From: Lachnospiraceae bacterium MD308
GTDB lineage: Bacteria; Bacillota; Clostridia; Lachnospirales; Lachnospiraceae
NCBI GenBank assembly: GCA_000403475.2
Contig: KE159795.1
Coordinates: 930,983 to 994,982, forward strand
DNA length: 64,000 nucleotides
Direction of reading: 5' to 3'
In this document: positions 1 through 8,978 of the stretch, piece after piece
Position numbering within the stretch: the stretch's first letter is position 1
Layout of the letters: each line of letters begins with the position of its first letter
Program-made: the position numbers and the translations under genes
Notes under the pieces: model-generated
The model's database searches: none
Told to the model about the DNA's origin: nothing
What the model saw: only the letters and a program-made list of their open reading frames with translations

Positions 1-163
1 CACAATCATAAGCACCACTTCCTTTTCTGTCTGATTTTAAATTTGTTGGATTCTTCGGCGAAATGCCGTTCATCTGAAACTTTTTAGAATTTTGACTTAC
101 ATGTCAATGATATCACTGCTTATATATCTTTACAACAGTAAATTTCAAAATCAATAAAATATT
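1..163. other. Non-coding stretch downstream of recO terminator
   Basis: AT-rich sequence with no open reading frame of coding character on either strand. It lies beyond the recO-era terminator and probably belongs to the spacer before the next gene outside the window. I see no riboswitch or repeat in it. Confidence 0.5.
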
Positions 164-206
164 AAATCAGCAGGACGGCCTGTCTGCCCTGATATCCTGC
201 TGATTT
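164..206 (-). terminator. Intrinsic terminator of the recO-era operon
   Basis: Twelve-base perfect arms AAATCAGCAGGA / TCCTGCTGATTT enclose a 19-nt loop and are followed on the minus strand by a U-rich stretch. It sits 36 nt past the recO stop and ends the minus-strand housekeeping transcript. Confidence 0.85.
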
Positions 207-241
207 TCGACACACACTCATTATTTCTTCTTTTTATAAGC

Positions 242-985
242 CTACTCCGCCACTGTCCCCAGTATCTTAAGCGACTTAAACTCCCTCCCCACATATTCAT
301 CCATATACGCTCCGACGACCTCCCCCAGCTCCTTTAGCACTTCTTCCTTTACCACAAAAGTATAAAGCTTCTCCACCGGTGTCGCCACGATGTACTGCAT
401 CGCGTACAGCGTAGATGAGAGTAGCTTGCGCCCGTCCCGTGCCCTCCCGGCACAATCCCTGCACATAAGCCCACCCCTTTTGACACTGAACACCTGCTCT
501 TTTTCCCTGTCCCCGCAGCAGACGCAGGAGAATACCTGGGGGCCTTCCCCATTGACACTCACAGCCTTAAGCTCATAGATATAGCGAATCAGCTTATTGG
601 GAATATTGGGATTGACAAGGGCTCTCAACGTCTGATAGAGAAGCTTAAGAAGCGCTGTCTCGTCATTGGCCTCGCGCGCGTAATAATTGGCGATATCCAG
701 AAAGTAAAATCCATAGTACGCCCCCTCCACGTCCATCCGAAGCTCCTCAAAATAATTGGAAACAGAGGCCGACATCATCGTATATGATGTCCGCCCCTCA
801 TAGACTTCAAATGTTCCGAATGTAAAGGGACTTGTCACGCCTACCAGCGCGCTGCTCGGTTTCCTCGCCCCTCTCGCAAATGCAGATATCTTCCCCCGCT
901 CTTTCGTAAGGAGCACGACCCGCCTGTCATACTCCCCTGCCGGCGCTGCCGACAGCACCATCCCAGTCAATGTAATCTGATTCAC
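242..985 (-). CDS. recO: DNA repair protein RecO
   Basis: RecO loads RecA at gaps by annealing SSB-coated single strands in the RecFOR pathway. The 247-aa product has the N-terminal OB-fold signature (GEYDRRVVLLTKERGKISAF, then ARGARKPSS) and a C-terminal zinc-binding part with paired cysteines CVCC and CRDC. I chose the GTG at 985 because AAGGAG lies 9 nt upstream; a TTG at 1003 would add six residues but has no ribosome binding site. The gene overlaps the end of the small YqzL-like gene and follows era, a standard Firmicute order. Confidence 0.95.
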   Translation of the reverse strand: MNQITLTGMVLSAAPAGEYDRRVVLLTKERGKISAFARGARKPSSALVGVTSPFTFGTFEVYEGRTSYTMMSASVSNYFEELRMDVEGAYYGFYFLDIANYYAREANDETALLKLLYQTLRALVNPNIPNKLIRYIYELKAVSVNGEGPQVFSCVCCGDREKEQVFSVKRGGLMCRDCAGRARDGRKLLSSTLYAMQYIVATPVEKLYTFVVKEEVLKELGEVVGAYMDEYVGREFKSLKILGTVAE

Positions 986-1103
986 CGCCTGTATCTCCTT
1001 CAAAGCGACTCATCACCTGCTTACAGAGCGTGATCCCTCTGTAAGTCAGGTAGTCCGTTATTTTTCCCGTCTCCGTAAAACGATTCCAGTATAGTTCTTC
1101 CAT
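927..1103 (-). CDS. Small YqzL-like protein between era and recO
   Basis: A 58-aa reading frame begins MEELYWNRFTETGKITDYL and overlaps the 5' end of recO in another frame. The W-x-x-F-x-x-T-G-x-I-x-x-Y-L pattern near the N-terminus matches the short YqzL-type proteins found between era and recO in many Firmicutes. The function is unknown. GAGGTGAG lies close upstream of the ATG. The C-terminal half after about residue 37 runs inside recO and may be under less constraint. Family assignment is from the N-terminal pattern and position only. Confidence 0.6.
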   Translation of the reverse strand: MEELYWNRFTETGKITDYLTYRGITLCKQVMSRFEGDTGGESDYIDWDGAVGSAGRGV

Positions 1104-1181
1104 GCGCTCACCTCATCTTCTGATACATGGGCAAAAGCTCTGCCCTCCTTTTCAATTAGATTCCCCCATGGAAGGTCTATT

Positions 1182-2078
1182 CTATTCGTCCTCGCGGTAT
1201 CCAAAATTTTTCATTAGATATTCGCTGTCCCGCCAGTCTTTTTTCACCTTCACCCAAAGCTTAAGATTTACCTGGGTTTCCAGCATTTTTTCAATCTCAA
1301 AACGGGCCGTACTGCCGATTTTTTTCAACATATTTCCTTGTTTTCCAATAATTATCCCCTTGTGGGAATCCCGCTCGCAGATAATGGTGGCGTCAATGTG
1401 CATCACCTTCCCCCGCTGCTTCATCTGGTCGATCGCCACCGCGATACCGTGAGGAATCTCTTCTTCCAGAGCGTGAAGCGCTTTCTCCCGGATAAGTTCC
1501 GCCACAATCTGACGCTCCGGCTGGTCTGTCACCGTATCCTCATCATAGAACTGCGGCCCGTAAGGAAGATACTTCATCACCACGTCAATCAATTCATCCG
1601 CGTTGCTCCCGCTCCTGGCTGACACAGGCACAATCTCCGAGAAATCATAGATGTCCTTATATGCGTCTATCGCCGCAAATACTTCTTCCCGCTTCACACT
1701 GTCAATCTTGTTGATAACAAGGATGACCGGCGTGTTCACCCGCTTAAGCTGCTTTGCGATATGCTGCTCTCCCGCCCCGATAAAAGTGGCAGGTTCTACA
1801 AGCCAGAGCACCACGTCCACCTCATTTAACGTGCGCTCCGCAACATTTACCATATATTCTCCCAGTTTGTTTTTCGCCTTGTGGATACCCGGCGTATCCA
1901 CGAACACAATCTGCCCCTTATCCGTAGTGAGCACCGTCTGGATGCGGTTTCTCGTAGTCTGCGGCTTGTTGGAAGTGATGGCAATCTTCTGTCCGATGAG
2001 ATAATTCATCAGTGTTGATTTTCCTACATTCGGACGCCCGATCAGCGTCACGAAGCCTGATTTATAATCCTTATTCAT
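1182..2078 (-). CDS. era: GTPase Era
   Basis: Era is an essential GTPase that binds the 3' end of 16S rRNA and takes part in 30S assembly. The 298-aa product shows G1 GRPNVGKST (residues 14-22), G3 DTPGIH (61-66), G4 NKID (123-126) and G5 SAR. The C-terminal KH domain carries GIIIGKQGNMLKKIG. Length and domain order are normal. It is the second gene of the minus-strand block M16 peptidase - era - yqzL-like - recO, with 2 nt to the peptidase stop, so it is probably co-transcribed with it. Confidence 0.97.
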   Translation of the reverse strand: MNKDYKSGFVTLIGRPNVGKSTLMNYLIGQKIAITSNKPQTTRNRIQTVLTTDKGQIVFVDTPGIHKAKNKLGEYMVNVAERTLNEVDVVLWLVEPATFIGAGEQHIAKQLKRVNTPVILVINKIDSVKREEVFAAIDAYKDIYDFSEIVPVSARSGSNADELIDVVMKYLPYGPQFYDEDTVTDQPERQIVAELIREKALHALEEEIPHGIAVAIDQMKQRGKVMHIDATIICERDSHKGIIIGKQGNMLKKIGSTARFEIEKMLETQVNLKLWVKVKKDWRDSEYLMKNFGYREDE

Positions 2079-2080
2079 AC

Positions 2081-5002
2081 TTAAAATCCTTTCACTGTAC
2101 CGAACAGCTCTTTATTCTCCTCAATCATTTCCTCCCCGCCGATAACACAGATCTGGTCTGCCTTAAGCACCGCCTCTGCCACACGGTAAAGCGCGCGGAT
2201 ATCATCCTGCGTCGCGTCAAGGATCTGATTCCTCTCCTCACGTATCATCTCGGCACTCACTTTATTCATATACAGGTTCATAGAGCGCTCACCCTTGGTC
2301 ACAGGCGTCATGGGCTGATCCACATTACTCATAGTTCCGATGATGTATTTCGTCATGTCCCGCTCGCTGACGGTAAAGTTCTTAAGATAATCCACAACAC
2401 CGTCATATACATTGAGCGTCCGCGCCAGATGCGGGTCGCGGTAAGACACAAAGTACCCTTCCCCAATCCGGTTAAAATTGCTCATACAGCCGTAAGCCCC
2501 GCCCTTCACGCGGATATTCTGCCACAGATAATCATAGCTTAAGATTACTTTCAATATCTGCAGGGCACCTGTGTAGGAAGCGCCGTGATCGATAAAGTTC
2601 CCCGTCTTTGCCACATACTGTACTTTGGACGCCGTCTTAAAGCCCTCATTTTTCTTCTCGCAGTGAAGAATGCATCTTGTATCCTCGCACTCCCCGGTAA
2701 AAAGACTGTTTTTCAGCTTTTCCACTAAAGGTTCGAGCCCTTCAAGCCCTTCCTTAGACGCCGTAAAACTTACCATCATCCGGTCTCCGCGGAAAATCTG
2801 TGAGGAAAGCTTCTTAAGTATCCCGCAAAGCCGCTCCTTCTCCTCCTCAAAATGCTCCTCGATATAAGACACCGTCTCGTAAAATGCAATCCCGTTGGTC
2901 ATATCCTTAAGCTTTGCCGAAGGGGACGCATAGGAAAGCGCCCGCAGCGCTGCCGTCTGGTGCCCCGCAGACTGGAACCGCATCAGAAGCCTTGACTTCA
3001 CCATAGAAAGAATCTCCTTGATGCGCTTCGTATCCTCAAGCTTCGATGCAGTTAATATCTCCTCCATCATGGAAAATACTACCGGAAGCTTGCCATACAG
3101 AGCTTTTCCTTTCATCTCAAAAGTAGAGCGAAACGCTTTCTCCCGGATATTGGTCACATCATTGTAAATCTCAAGGGATGTGCCGACACCGCCGGTATGC
3201 ACATTAATCTCATTGAATAAAGAACCGTAATCATAATGCTCCGTGTCGATGATTCCAAGAACCGACTGCAGTATTCCCACATAGGGCAGAAGCTCCTCAC
3301 TGACCGAGGACATATCAAAGAGCACATCCGCGTATCCAATGCCGTTCGTCTCAATCTCATGGAAGATGACCGGTATTCCCGCAAGCTTAAGCTCCTCATT
3401 GACAATCGGCTCAATCTCCCGGGAGATGTCCTTGCGCTCAAGTACCGGAATCCGCTCTAAGTCCTCCTCGCTTTCCGGCGCTGACTGGTACTCCTCTAAG
3501 CCTTTCGTGCGCTCCACGAGCCTCTCAATCTCCTGCAAAGGAAGCGCCGCCTTATACTCCTGAAGCTTTGCATCAAGAGCGGCGTCCATCCGCGCCGTCC
3601 GCCCCTTCTCCGGCTTCACGATTACGATGGCTCCGTGTGGATTATCGAGGAGATACTTTTGTATCAACTCCTCGTAATATCTGCTCCCTACCTTTTCCTT
3701 CAAAAATGCAAAGGTATCTAACGCCTCAATGTGCATAAACGGCTCATTCTCATCATAAAGCCAGCTATCCAGAATCTGCAGTCCATACATCAGCCCCTTC
3801 GGGTAATTGCCGAAATCCGCTTCCCGGTAACGGAACTCATGGTAATTAATCCCCGCCTCTAAAGCCTTTTTATCAATCCCATCCTTTACGATGCCGGACA
3901 GCACATCTTCAATCACCCGGATAAACGCTTCTTTCTGCGCTTCATTGGTATTCTTCGCTATCACGGAAAATACCGGCTGGTAGATGCCGTTATCATAGGA
4001 GCCCATGATATCCTTTCCAATCCCCGCATCCGTAAGCGCCTTCTTAAGCGGTGCGCCCGGCGCTGAAAGAAGTGCATAATCCAGAATCTCAAAAGCAAGA
4101 TAAAGCTCTCTGTCAAGGCTCGTTCCGATAACTTTATTGTAGGAAAGATAAGTATTGTCCTCCTCCGGTTCATCGCTTGCTATGGAATATTCTATGATTT
4201 TCTCCTGCATAGCGTCAAATGAATGCTGTCTCCTGATGGAAGAATCCACCTGCTGGAAATCAAAAGAAGACAGATATTTATCGTCAAGCCAGTTTAGCTT
4301 CTCCTCGATGTCCATATCACCGTACAGGTAGATATAGCTGTTAGAAGGGTGATAATATTTCCGGTGAAAATCAAGAAACTGCTCATACGTAAGATTAGGA
4401 ATCACCTCCGGATCACCTCCGGATTCATTGGCATAAGAAGTATCCGGGAACAGTGTATTCAAAACCACCCGGTCAAGCACACCTTCCGGTGACGAGAACG
4501 CTCCTTTCATCTCATTGTACACTACTCCGTTGTAGGTAAGCTTATCCTCGGCAGAGTCGAGCTTATAACTCCACCCCTCCTGCCGGAAGATTTCCTCATG
4601 TTCATAAATATTCGGGTAAAGCACTGCGTCCATATATACATGCATCAAATTCTGGAAATCCTTGTCATTGCAGCTCGCCACCGGATACACGGTCTTATCC
4701 GGATAGGTCATCGCATTTAAAAATGTATTAAGCGACCCCTTCACCAGCTCCACGAACGGATCTTTCGCCGGAAAATTCTTCGAGCCGCAGAGCACAGAAT
4801 GCTCTAAAATATGCGGTACTCCGGTACTGTCATTCGGCGGAGTGCGGAATCCGATGGAAAACACCTTGTTATTGTCGTCATTTTGTACGTAGATGACTCT
4901 CGCCCCGCTCTTTTTATGTCTGAGCAGATATCCCTCGGCCTTAATCCCCTCCAGTGTTTCTTTCTTAATCAGCTCATACCCCTTCACATCTTTGATACTC
5001 AT
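2081..5002 (-). CDS. M16C metallopeptidase (presequence protease-like insulinase family)
   Basis: Large zinc peptidase of the M16C family, 973 aa, which degrades unstructured peptides inside a closed two-half chamber. The inverted zinc motif HILEH is near residue 65, within GVPHILEHSVLCGS. The C-terminal half keeps the family pattern with VKGGAYGCMSNF. The ATG at 5002 gives MSIKDVKGYELI, which fits the family start; an upstream TTG at 5032 lies almost on top of AGGAGA and is unlikely. No signal peptide is visible, so it is cytosolic. The gene is divergent from the sigma-54 activator and probably heads the transcript into era. Confidence 0.92.
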   Translation of the reverse strand: MSIKDVKGYELIKKETLEGIKAEGYLLRHKKSGARVIYVQNDDNNKVFSIGFRTPPNDSTGVPHILEHSVLCGSKNFPAKDPFVELVKGSLNTFLNAMTYPDKTVYPVASCNDKDFQNLMHVYMDAVLYPNIYEHEEIFRQEGWSYKLDSAEDKLTYNGVVYNEMKGAFSSPEGVLDRVVLNTLFPDTSYANESGGDPEVIPNLTYEQFLDFHRKYYHPSNSYIYLYGDMDIEEKLNWLDDKYLSSFDFQQVDSSIRRQHSFDAMQEKIIEYSIASDEPEEDNTYLSYNKVIGTSLDRELYLAFEILDYALLSAPGAPLKKALTDAGIGKDIMGSYDNGIYQPVFSVIAKNTNEAQKEAFIRVIEDVLSGIVKDGIDKKALEAGINYHEFRYREADFGNYPKGLMYGLQILDSWLYDENEPFMHIEALDTFAFLKEKVGSRYYEELIQKYLLDNPHGAIVIVKPEKGRTARMDAALDAKLQEYKAALPLQEIERLVERTKGLEEYQSAPESEEDLERIPVLERKDISREIEPIVNEELKLAGIPVIFHEIETNGIGYADVLFDMSSVSEELLPYVGILQSVLGIIDTEHYDYGSLFNEINVHTGGVGTSLEIYNDVTNIREKAFRSTFEMKGKALYGKLPVVFSMMEEILTASKLEDTKRIKEILSMVKSRLLMRFQSAGHQTAALRALSYASPSAKLKDMTNGIAFYETVSYIEEHFEEEKERLCGILKKLSSQIFRGDRMMVSFTASKEGLEGLEPLVEKLKNSLFTGECEDTRCILHCEKKNEGFKTASKVQYVAKTGNFIDHGASYTGALQILKVILSYDYLWQNIRVKGGAYGCMSNFNRIGEGYFVSYRDPHLARTLNVYDGVVDYLKNFTVSERDMTKYIIGTMSNVDQPMTPVTKGERSMNLYMNKVSAEMIREERNQILDATQDDIRALYRVAEAVLKADQICVIGGEEMIEENKELFGTVKGF

Positions 5003-5133
5003 CTTTGCTATTAATCTCCCTTCTATATACAATCTCCTGTTTTAATCTCCATTCACTCTATATAAATACAAGTCCTGTACTTTCTTATTCTATACAATTT
5101 TTCCGATCTCTACAAGCGATATGGGAAACTTTC

Positions 5134-5162
5134 TTGTGCAGAGGATGCTTTTTCGTTATAAT
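5134..5162 (+). promoter_or_regulatory. Sigma-A-type promoter of the activator/LytTR/kinase operon
   Basis: TTGTGC, a 17-nt spacer, then TATAAT, located 31 nt before the activator ATG. This vegetative-type promoter would transcribe the three regulatory genes that follow. Confidence 0.7.
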
Positions 5163-5192
5163 GATGATAAATCTCATAAAAGGAGCCAATCC

Positions 5193-6176
5193 ATGCTGAA
5201 CGCAAAAAAAGAAACATTAAAAAAACAATTCCATCTTGAGACAAAAAGCCCTTTATTCCGTCAGGCGCTTGACTTCTGCGAGCGTGTCGCCGACTCTCAG
5301 GCCAACGTCCTCCTGACCGGGGAATCCGGCTGCGGCAAGGAGATTGCCTCCCGATACATCCACGCCTGCGGCAAAAGGAGCAGCCAGAACTTTGTGGCCG
5401 TCAACTGCAGCGCATTTACAGAAACTCTTTTAGAGTCCGAGCTATTCGGCCATGAGCAGGGTTCTTTTACCGGAGCATCCAAAACCCACACCGGGAAATT
5501 CGAGCTTTCCAACCACGGAACTCTCTTTCTAGACGAGATCGGCGACTTATCCCTCACCACCCAGATCAAGCTCCTGCGCGCTTTGGAGACAAAGCAGATT
5601 GAGCGCATCGGCAGCAACACAAAACGGGAGATTGACTTTCAGCTAATCACCGCCACCAACCAGGATCTTCCTGAAAAAATACGGAACCGGGAATTCCGGG
5701 AAGATTTTTTCTACCGTATAAGCACCATCGTCATCAAGATCCCTGCCCTTCGCCAGCGAAAGGAAGACCTGCCGGAACTTATCAGTTTCTTTTTCAAAAA
5801 GATTCAGAAGGAAAATAATATCACTATCCGCGGGCTGGAGAGCGCAGTAAAAGATTTTCTCTTTTCCTATGATTATCCGGGAAATATCCGAGAGCTGAGA
5901 AACATCATCGAGCGGATGGTCATCCTCTCCAAAGACGGCGTCGTGACCGAAGAGGCTCTCCCTACCCTTTACAATGTCGGCGCCGCACCGGAAGAACATG
6001 CCTCAGACGCTTTCTCCTCCATCATCCCATGGAAAGAATACAAGCGCAAAAGCGAGAGCGAGTATCTAAGCTATGTCCTAAAGCAGCTTAACGGAAACGT
6101 AGCCGAGGCATCCCGAAGGCTGGGAATAAGTTCCCGCCAGATTTTTAATAAGATACAGGAATATAATTTGAGGTGA
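5193..6176 (+). CDS. Sigma-54-interacting transcriptional activator (AAA+, Fis-type HTH)
   Basis: Bacterial enhancer-binding protein, 327 aa, that would hydrolyse ATP to open sigma-54 RNA polymerase complexes. Walker A GESGCGKE is at 43-50, the sigma-54 contact loop reads GSFTGA (90-95, a variant of GAFTGA), Walker B LFLDEIG is at 111-117, and a Fis-type helix-turn-helix ends the protein. There is essentially no N-terminal sensory domain, so activity must be set by expression or by partners. The start at 5193 has AAGGAG 8 nt upstream. The stop overlaps the leader of the LytTR regulator, implying co-translation. The grdX promoter about 7 kb away is a possible target. Confidence 0.88.
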   Translation: MLNAKKETLKKQFHLETKSPLFRQALDFCERVADSQANVLLTGESGCGKEIASRYIHACGKRSSQNFVAVNCSAFTETLLESELFGHEQGSFTGASKTHTGKFELSNHGTLFLDEIGDLSLTTQIKLLRALETKQIERIGSNTKREIDFQLITATNQDLPEKIRNREFREDFFYRISTIVIKIPALRQRKEDLPELISFFFKKIQKENNITIRGLESAVKDFLFSYDYPGNIRELRNIIERMVILSKDGVVTEEALPTLYNVGAAPEEHASDAFSSIIPWKEYKRKSESEYLSYVLKQLNGNVAEASRRLGISSRQIFNKIQEYNLR

Positions 6177-6181
6177 AGAAA

Positions 6182-6889
6182 ATGATAAATTTCGCAATCT
6201 GCGACGACGAGCCGCATATGGCAGAAGAAATCGCGGAAAAGCTTTGTCTGTATATGAAAGAAAATCAGCCTGTTTCCTTTCACATTGATACCTTTCCAGA
6301 CGGCTCCTCCCTTCTTAACAGCAACAGGGATTTTGATCTGATCTTTCTGGACATCCGGATGAATGAGCCAGACGGCATGGAAACTGCCAGAATACTGCGG
6401 GAGCGGAACTACCGCGGCCTGGTTGTCTTCGTGACCGTCTTAAAAGAATGTGTTTTTGATGCCTTTGAAATACAGCCTTTCGATTATCTGCTAAAGCCTT
6501 TGGACGACGGACATTTCCGGCGGGCGATGGACAGAGCCTTGCAGTCTCTAAAACAGCAGAAAAGCAACCGTATCGTCATAAAGAAAGGCGGTTCCTGCGA
6601 AGTCATACGCCTGTCTGACATCGAATACTGCGAAGTGCAGGGCCGGAAAGTCTACATCCACCAAAGGGGCGGCAGGGTCTCCGACTGCTATGAAAAGCTT
6701 GATACCTTCGCCGGCCGTCTGGGCAGCCGCTTTTTCAGATGTCACAGAAGTTTTATCGTCAATCTGGGACTCGTCAGCGGATGCGCCGACGGGCAGATCA
6801 CCTTGTCATCAGGCGGGAAAATCCCCGTCTCCAGGCTGCGGGAGCGGGAGCTGCGCCAGGCACTTCTGCAATACTTCTGCAATTCATGA
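6182..6889 (+). CDS. LytTR-family response regulator
   Basis: Response regulator of 235 aa: receiver domain with acidic pair DD (8-9), phospho-acceptor Asp57 (FLDIRM) and a conserved Lys in LLKPLDDG. A C-terminal LytTR DNA-binding domain follows (IEYCEVQGRKVYIH, then FFRCHRSFIVNL). I prefer ATG 6182 over GTG 6173 because GAGGTG sits 6 nt before it. It lies between the sigma-54 activator and a GHKL kinase, so kinase and regulator form an AgrC/AgrA-like pair. LytTR proteins bind paired direct repeats upstream of -35; the target here is unknown. Confidence 0.93.
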   Translation: MINFAICDDEPHMAEEIAEKLCLYMKENQPVSFHIDTFPDGSSLLNSNRDFDLIFLDIRMNEPDGMETARILRERNYRGLVVFVTVLKECVFDAFEIQPFDYLLKPLDDGHFRRAMDRALQSLKQQKSNRIVIKKGGSCEVIRLSDIEYCEVQGRKVYIHQRGGRVSDCYEKLDTFAGRLGSRFFRCHRSFIVNLGLVSGCADGQITLSSGGKIPVSRLRERELRQALLQYFCNS

Positions 6890-6906
6890 AAGAAAGAAGG
6901 TGCGAT

Positions 6907-8256
6907 ATGGATTATTTTACACTATTCCTCAATGGATTCTGCCTTGCAATGCAGAGTGGGATGCACTTTATGTTCGTCAGCCGTCTTACCGGAAAAACAG
7001 TGAAAATCCGGTACTTCGCCTTATACCTGTCTCTCCTTGCCGCCTTTGAATGGATTGCCGGAAAAGTTTCCCTCCCCTGGATTCCCGCTATCTTAGGAGA
7101 GCTTTTTATCCTGTACGCAGTCAGCCGTTTTTCCCTCAAGAATCAACCGATGCCATCTTTAACCGGAGCTGTTTTAGCCCTCTATATCTCGCAGCTTTCT
7201 TTTGGTATCGTCAATTCGGCAGAGTCAATCCTCTTTCCATATTTGGTTGGGAAACCTTTCCTGTACGCGATAATCTTTCTGGCGGCAGTCCTGTCACTTG
7301 CCATCTGTGCCTGCTGCTGCATCGCTGCGTTAAGATTGCTTTCCCTGGAAGATGCAAAGCTTACGCCGGATAATGAACCTTTTTTGTTTCCGGCATTTCT
7401 TCTCCCGGTGCTGTTCTTTTTTGCAGCGGAATTGTACATTATGCAGACCTCCTACACCAACACCGTATCCGTCGGTTCCTCCTTAGCGCTTTCATTGTCA
7501 GAGGCCGGAAAGCATATCTCGCTGCTGGTTTTACAGGCTCTCGGGCTGGGGGCGCTGTTTTGCACGCTCTATGCCTATCGCCGCATCTGTCATGGACTCC
7601 GGGCTCAGGCGGCATTTCGCTCCTTAGCCCAGGCAGCCAGGGCTCAGAAAACATATGTTGCCGAGGCCAAAGCCCGCTATCAGCAGACAAAATCATTCCG
7701 CCACGACATCAAAAACCACCTGTCCGTATTAAACGGCCTGTTAACCAGCGGAAAGTCAGAAGAGGCGGCATCCTACCTGCAATCCCTTAGCGTCGCCTCC
7801 GACTCCCTGTCCTTCCCCTGCCAGACCGGAAACTCCGCAGCGGATGTCCTGCTCGGTGAAAAGCTGGCCCTTGCGGAGGCGGACGGCATCGCGGCGGAAG
7901 TTTCCCTCGTGCTGCCGGACACCTGGGGAATCGACGACTTCGACCTGTGCGTAATCTTCGCAAACGCCCTGGACAACGCCGTAAACGCCTGCAAAGCCTT
8001 TAACGGAGAAAAGTCCATCCATATCTCCGGCGCTCGTCAGGGTGATTTCTATATGCTGGAATTCAAAAACACCTGCCCGGAAGATTCCTTCCCGGACGGA
8101 TTTCCCCCGGCAGGAACCGGCCTTTCCAATATCCGGACAGTCGCGGAAAAATATCACGGCGCCATGCTTGCCGAAAAATCCAAAGCTCAGTTCACCCTGA
8201 ATGTACTGCTTGACATTTCATTACATCCAGAAGACATTTCAGCGCAAAGAACTTGA
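6907..8256 (+). CDS. GHKL sensor histidine kinase (AgrC/ComD-like)
   Basis: Membrane kinase of 449 aa with about six hydrophobic helices in the first 210 residues and a short coiled linker. The phospho-acceptor box is SFRHDIKNHLSVLNGLL, and the ATP-binding domain has the N box FANALDNAVNAC and GTGLSNI. This is the HPK10/AgrC arrangement usually used for peptide or small-molecule sensing. No signal-peptide precursor gene is visible beside it. Start ATG 6907 follows AAGAAGG; the ATG at 6886 overlaps the previous stop but has no ribosome binding site. The last 80 or so bases of the gene recur at 9034-9112. Confidence 0.9.
   Translation: MDYFTLFLNGFCLAMQSGMHFMFVSRLTGKTVKIRYFALYLSLLAAFEWIAGKVSLPWIPAILGELFILYAVSRFSLKNQPMPSLTGAVLALYISQLSFGIVNSAESILFPYLVGKPFLYAIIFLAAVLSLAICACCCIAALRLLSLEDAKLTPDNEPFLFPAFLLPVLFFFAAELYIMQTSYTNTVSVGSSLALSLSEAGKHISLLVLQALGLGALFCTLYAYRRICHGLRAQAAFRSLAQAARAQKTYVAEAKARYQQTKSFRHDIKNHLSVLNGLLTSGKSEEAASYLQSLSVASDSLSFPCQTGNSAADVLLGEKLALAEADGIAAEVSLVLPDTWGIDDFDLCVIFANALDNAVNACKAFNGEKSIHISGARQGDFYMLEFKNTCPEDSFPDGFPPAGTGLSNIRTVAEKYHGAMLAEKSKAQFTLNVLLDISLHPEDISAQRT
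8176..8256. repeat. Direct repeat copy 1 (3' end of the kinase gene)
   Basis: The last about 80 bases of the kinase gene match 9034-9112 with only three substitutions, two of them silent in the kinase frame. Weaker similarity continues about 20 bases past the stop. The two copies bracket the toxin-antitoxin locus. Confidence 0.9.
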
Positions 8257-8302
8257 GCGCCTGCTCCGGGATGGATGATATCAACTGTAACATGACATTA
8301 AA

Positions 8303-8346
8303 GAAAAGACCTGCAAACACATTTTATAATGTCTGCAGGTCTTTTT
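8303..8346. terminator. Bidirectional terminator between kinase and antitoxin genes
   Basis: Stem AAAGACCTGCA / TGCAGGTCTTT with A-run on one side and T-run on the other, so it can stop transcription from both the plus-strand kinase operon and the minus-strand antitoxin gene. Confidence 0.85.
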
Positions 8347-8366
8347 ACACTGTATATTATTGCAAA

Positions 8367-8684
8367 TCATATCTGAACAAATGGAAAATTATTTATCAAA
8401 TCGGCATCCATCTCCATCATGCTTAAAATACGGCTTGCCGCTCCTGATGGATGGTTTGTGCCGGCCTCCCATGCCTCCACTGTCTTAAGCGAAACCCCCA
8501 TATAACTTGCAAACAATTTCTGAGATAAACCCGTCTTTTTTCTTATATCCTGAATTTCCTTCGCTTTATACATTTTTACCGGAACAACAGACACAACGCA
8601 TCTCTTTAATTTTTTATCTTTACTTTTAGCATCTTCCACTGCCTCTGTCAAACCAGCCATAATACTGTCGTATACGTTTCCCAT
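8367..8684 (-). CDS. XRE-family antitoxin (HigA/NadS-like)
   Basis: DNA-binding antitoxin of 105 aa. The helix-turn-helix is near residues 50-75 (IRKKTGLSQKLFASYMGVS, then KTVEAWEAG), followed by NHPSGAASRIL, typical of antitoxins paired with RelE/HigB toxins in Clostridia. I start it at ATG 8684 (MGNVYDSIMAGL), the usual family beginning; GTG 8699 and ATG 8693 are alternatives. The toxin gene upstream has lost its middle, so this antitoxin now probably acts only as an autoregulator or serves other copies in the genome. Confidence 0.85.
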   Translation of the reverse strand: MGNVYDSIMAGLTEAVEDAKSKDKKLKRCVVSVVPVKMYKAKEIQDIRKKTGLSQKLFASYMGVSLKTVEAWEAGTNHPSGAASRILSMMEMDADLINNFPFVQI

Positions 8685-8700
8685 ACTGCACATCCCCACT

Positions 8701-8950
8701 TTACAAACTTTTTTCTAAAATATTAATCATTTTTTTAATATTATTACATTCAAATTTAGTCAAATTATCTTTTCCCTTTGTCATCAAATGCAAAACGTAA
8801 TTTACGCAAACCCCCGGTTCCTTTGATTACATTTCCGGCCTGTGGATTTTTCAAAATTTCCAGTTCCAGCCTCCTCATGTCATCATCATTTAAACCTAAT
8901 CTTTTCCAATTTTTAACAAATTCATCTGTTTGTATAAATGTTCTTATCAT
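8701..8950 (-). pseudogene. RelE/HigB-type toxin, internally deleted
   Basis: The frame opens MIRTFIQTDEFVKNWKRLGL and runs to GGLRKLRFAFDDKGKR before a stop at residue 61, whereas family members are about 105-110 aa. Immediately after, in the +1 frame, the expected family C-terminus is readable as KDNLTKFECNNIKKMINILEK up to the TAA at 8701. About 25-30 central residues (normally the VCYVDF and TAYPK strands of the RelE fold) are missing. This looks like a small internal deletion that fused the ends out of frame, so the toxin should be inactive. Confidence 0.85.
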
Positions 8951-8978
8951 TATTTTTCCTCTTATTATTTAATAATAT

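Noticed and set aside
5121-5192. An N-terminal extension of the sigma-54 activator
   Set aside because: It would start upstream of the -35/-10 promoter, and the ATG at 5193 has the proper AAGGAG.
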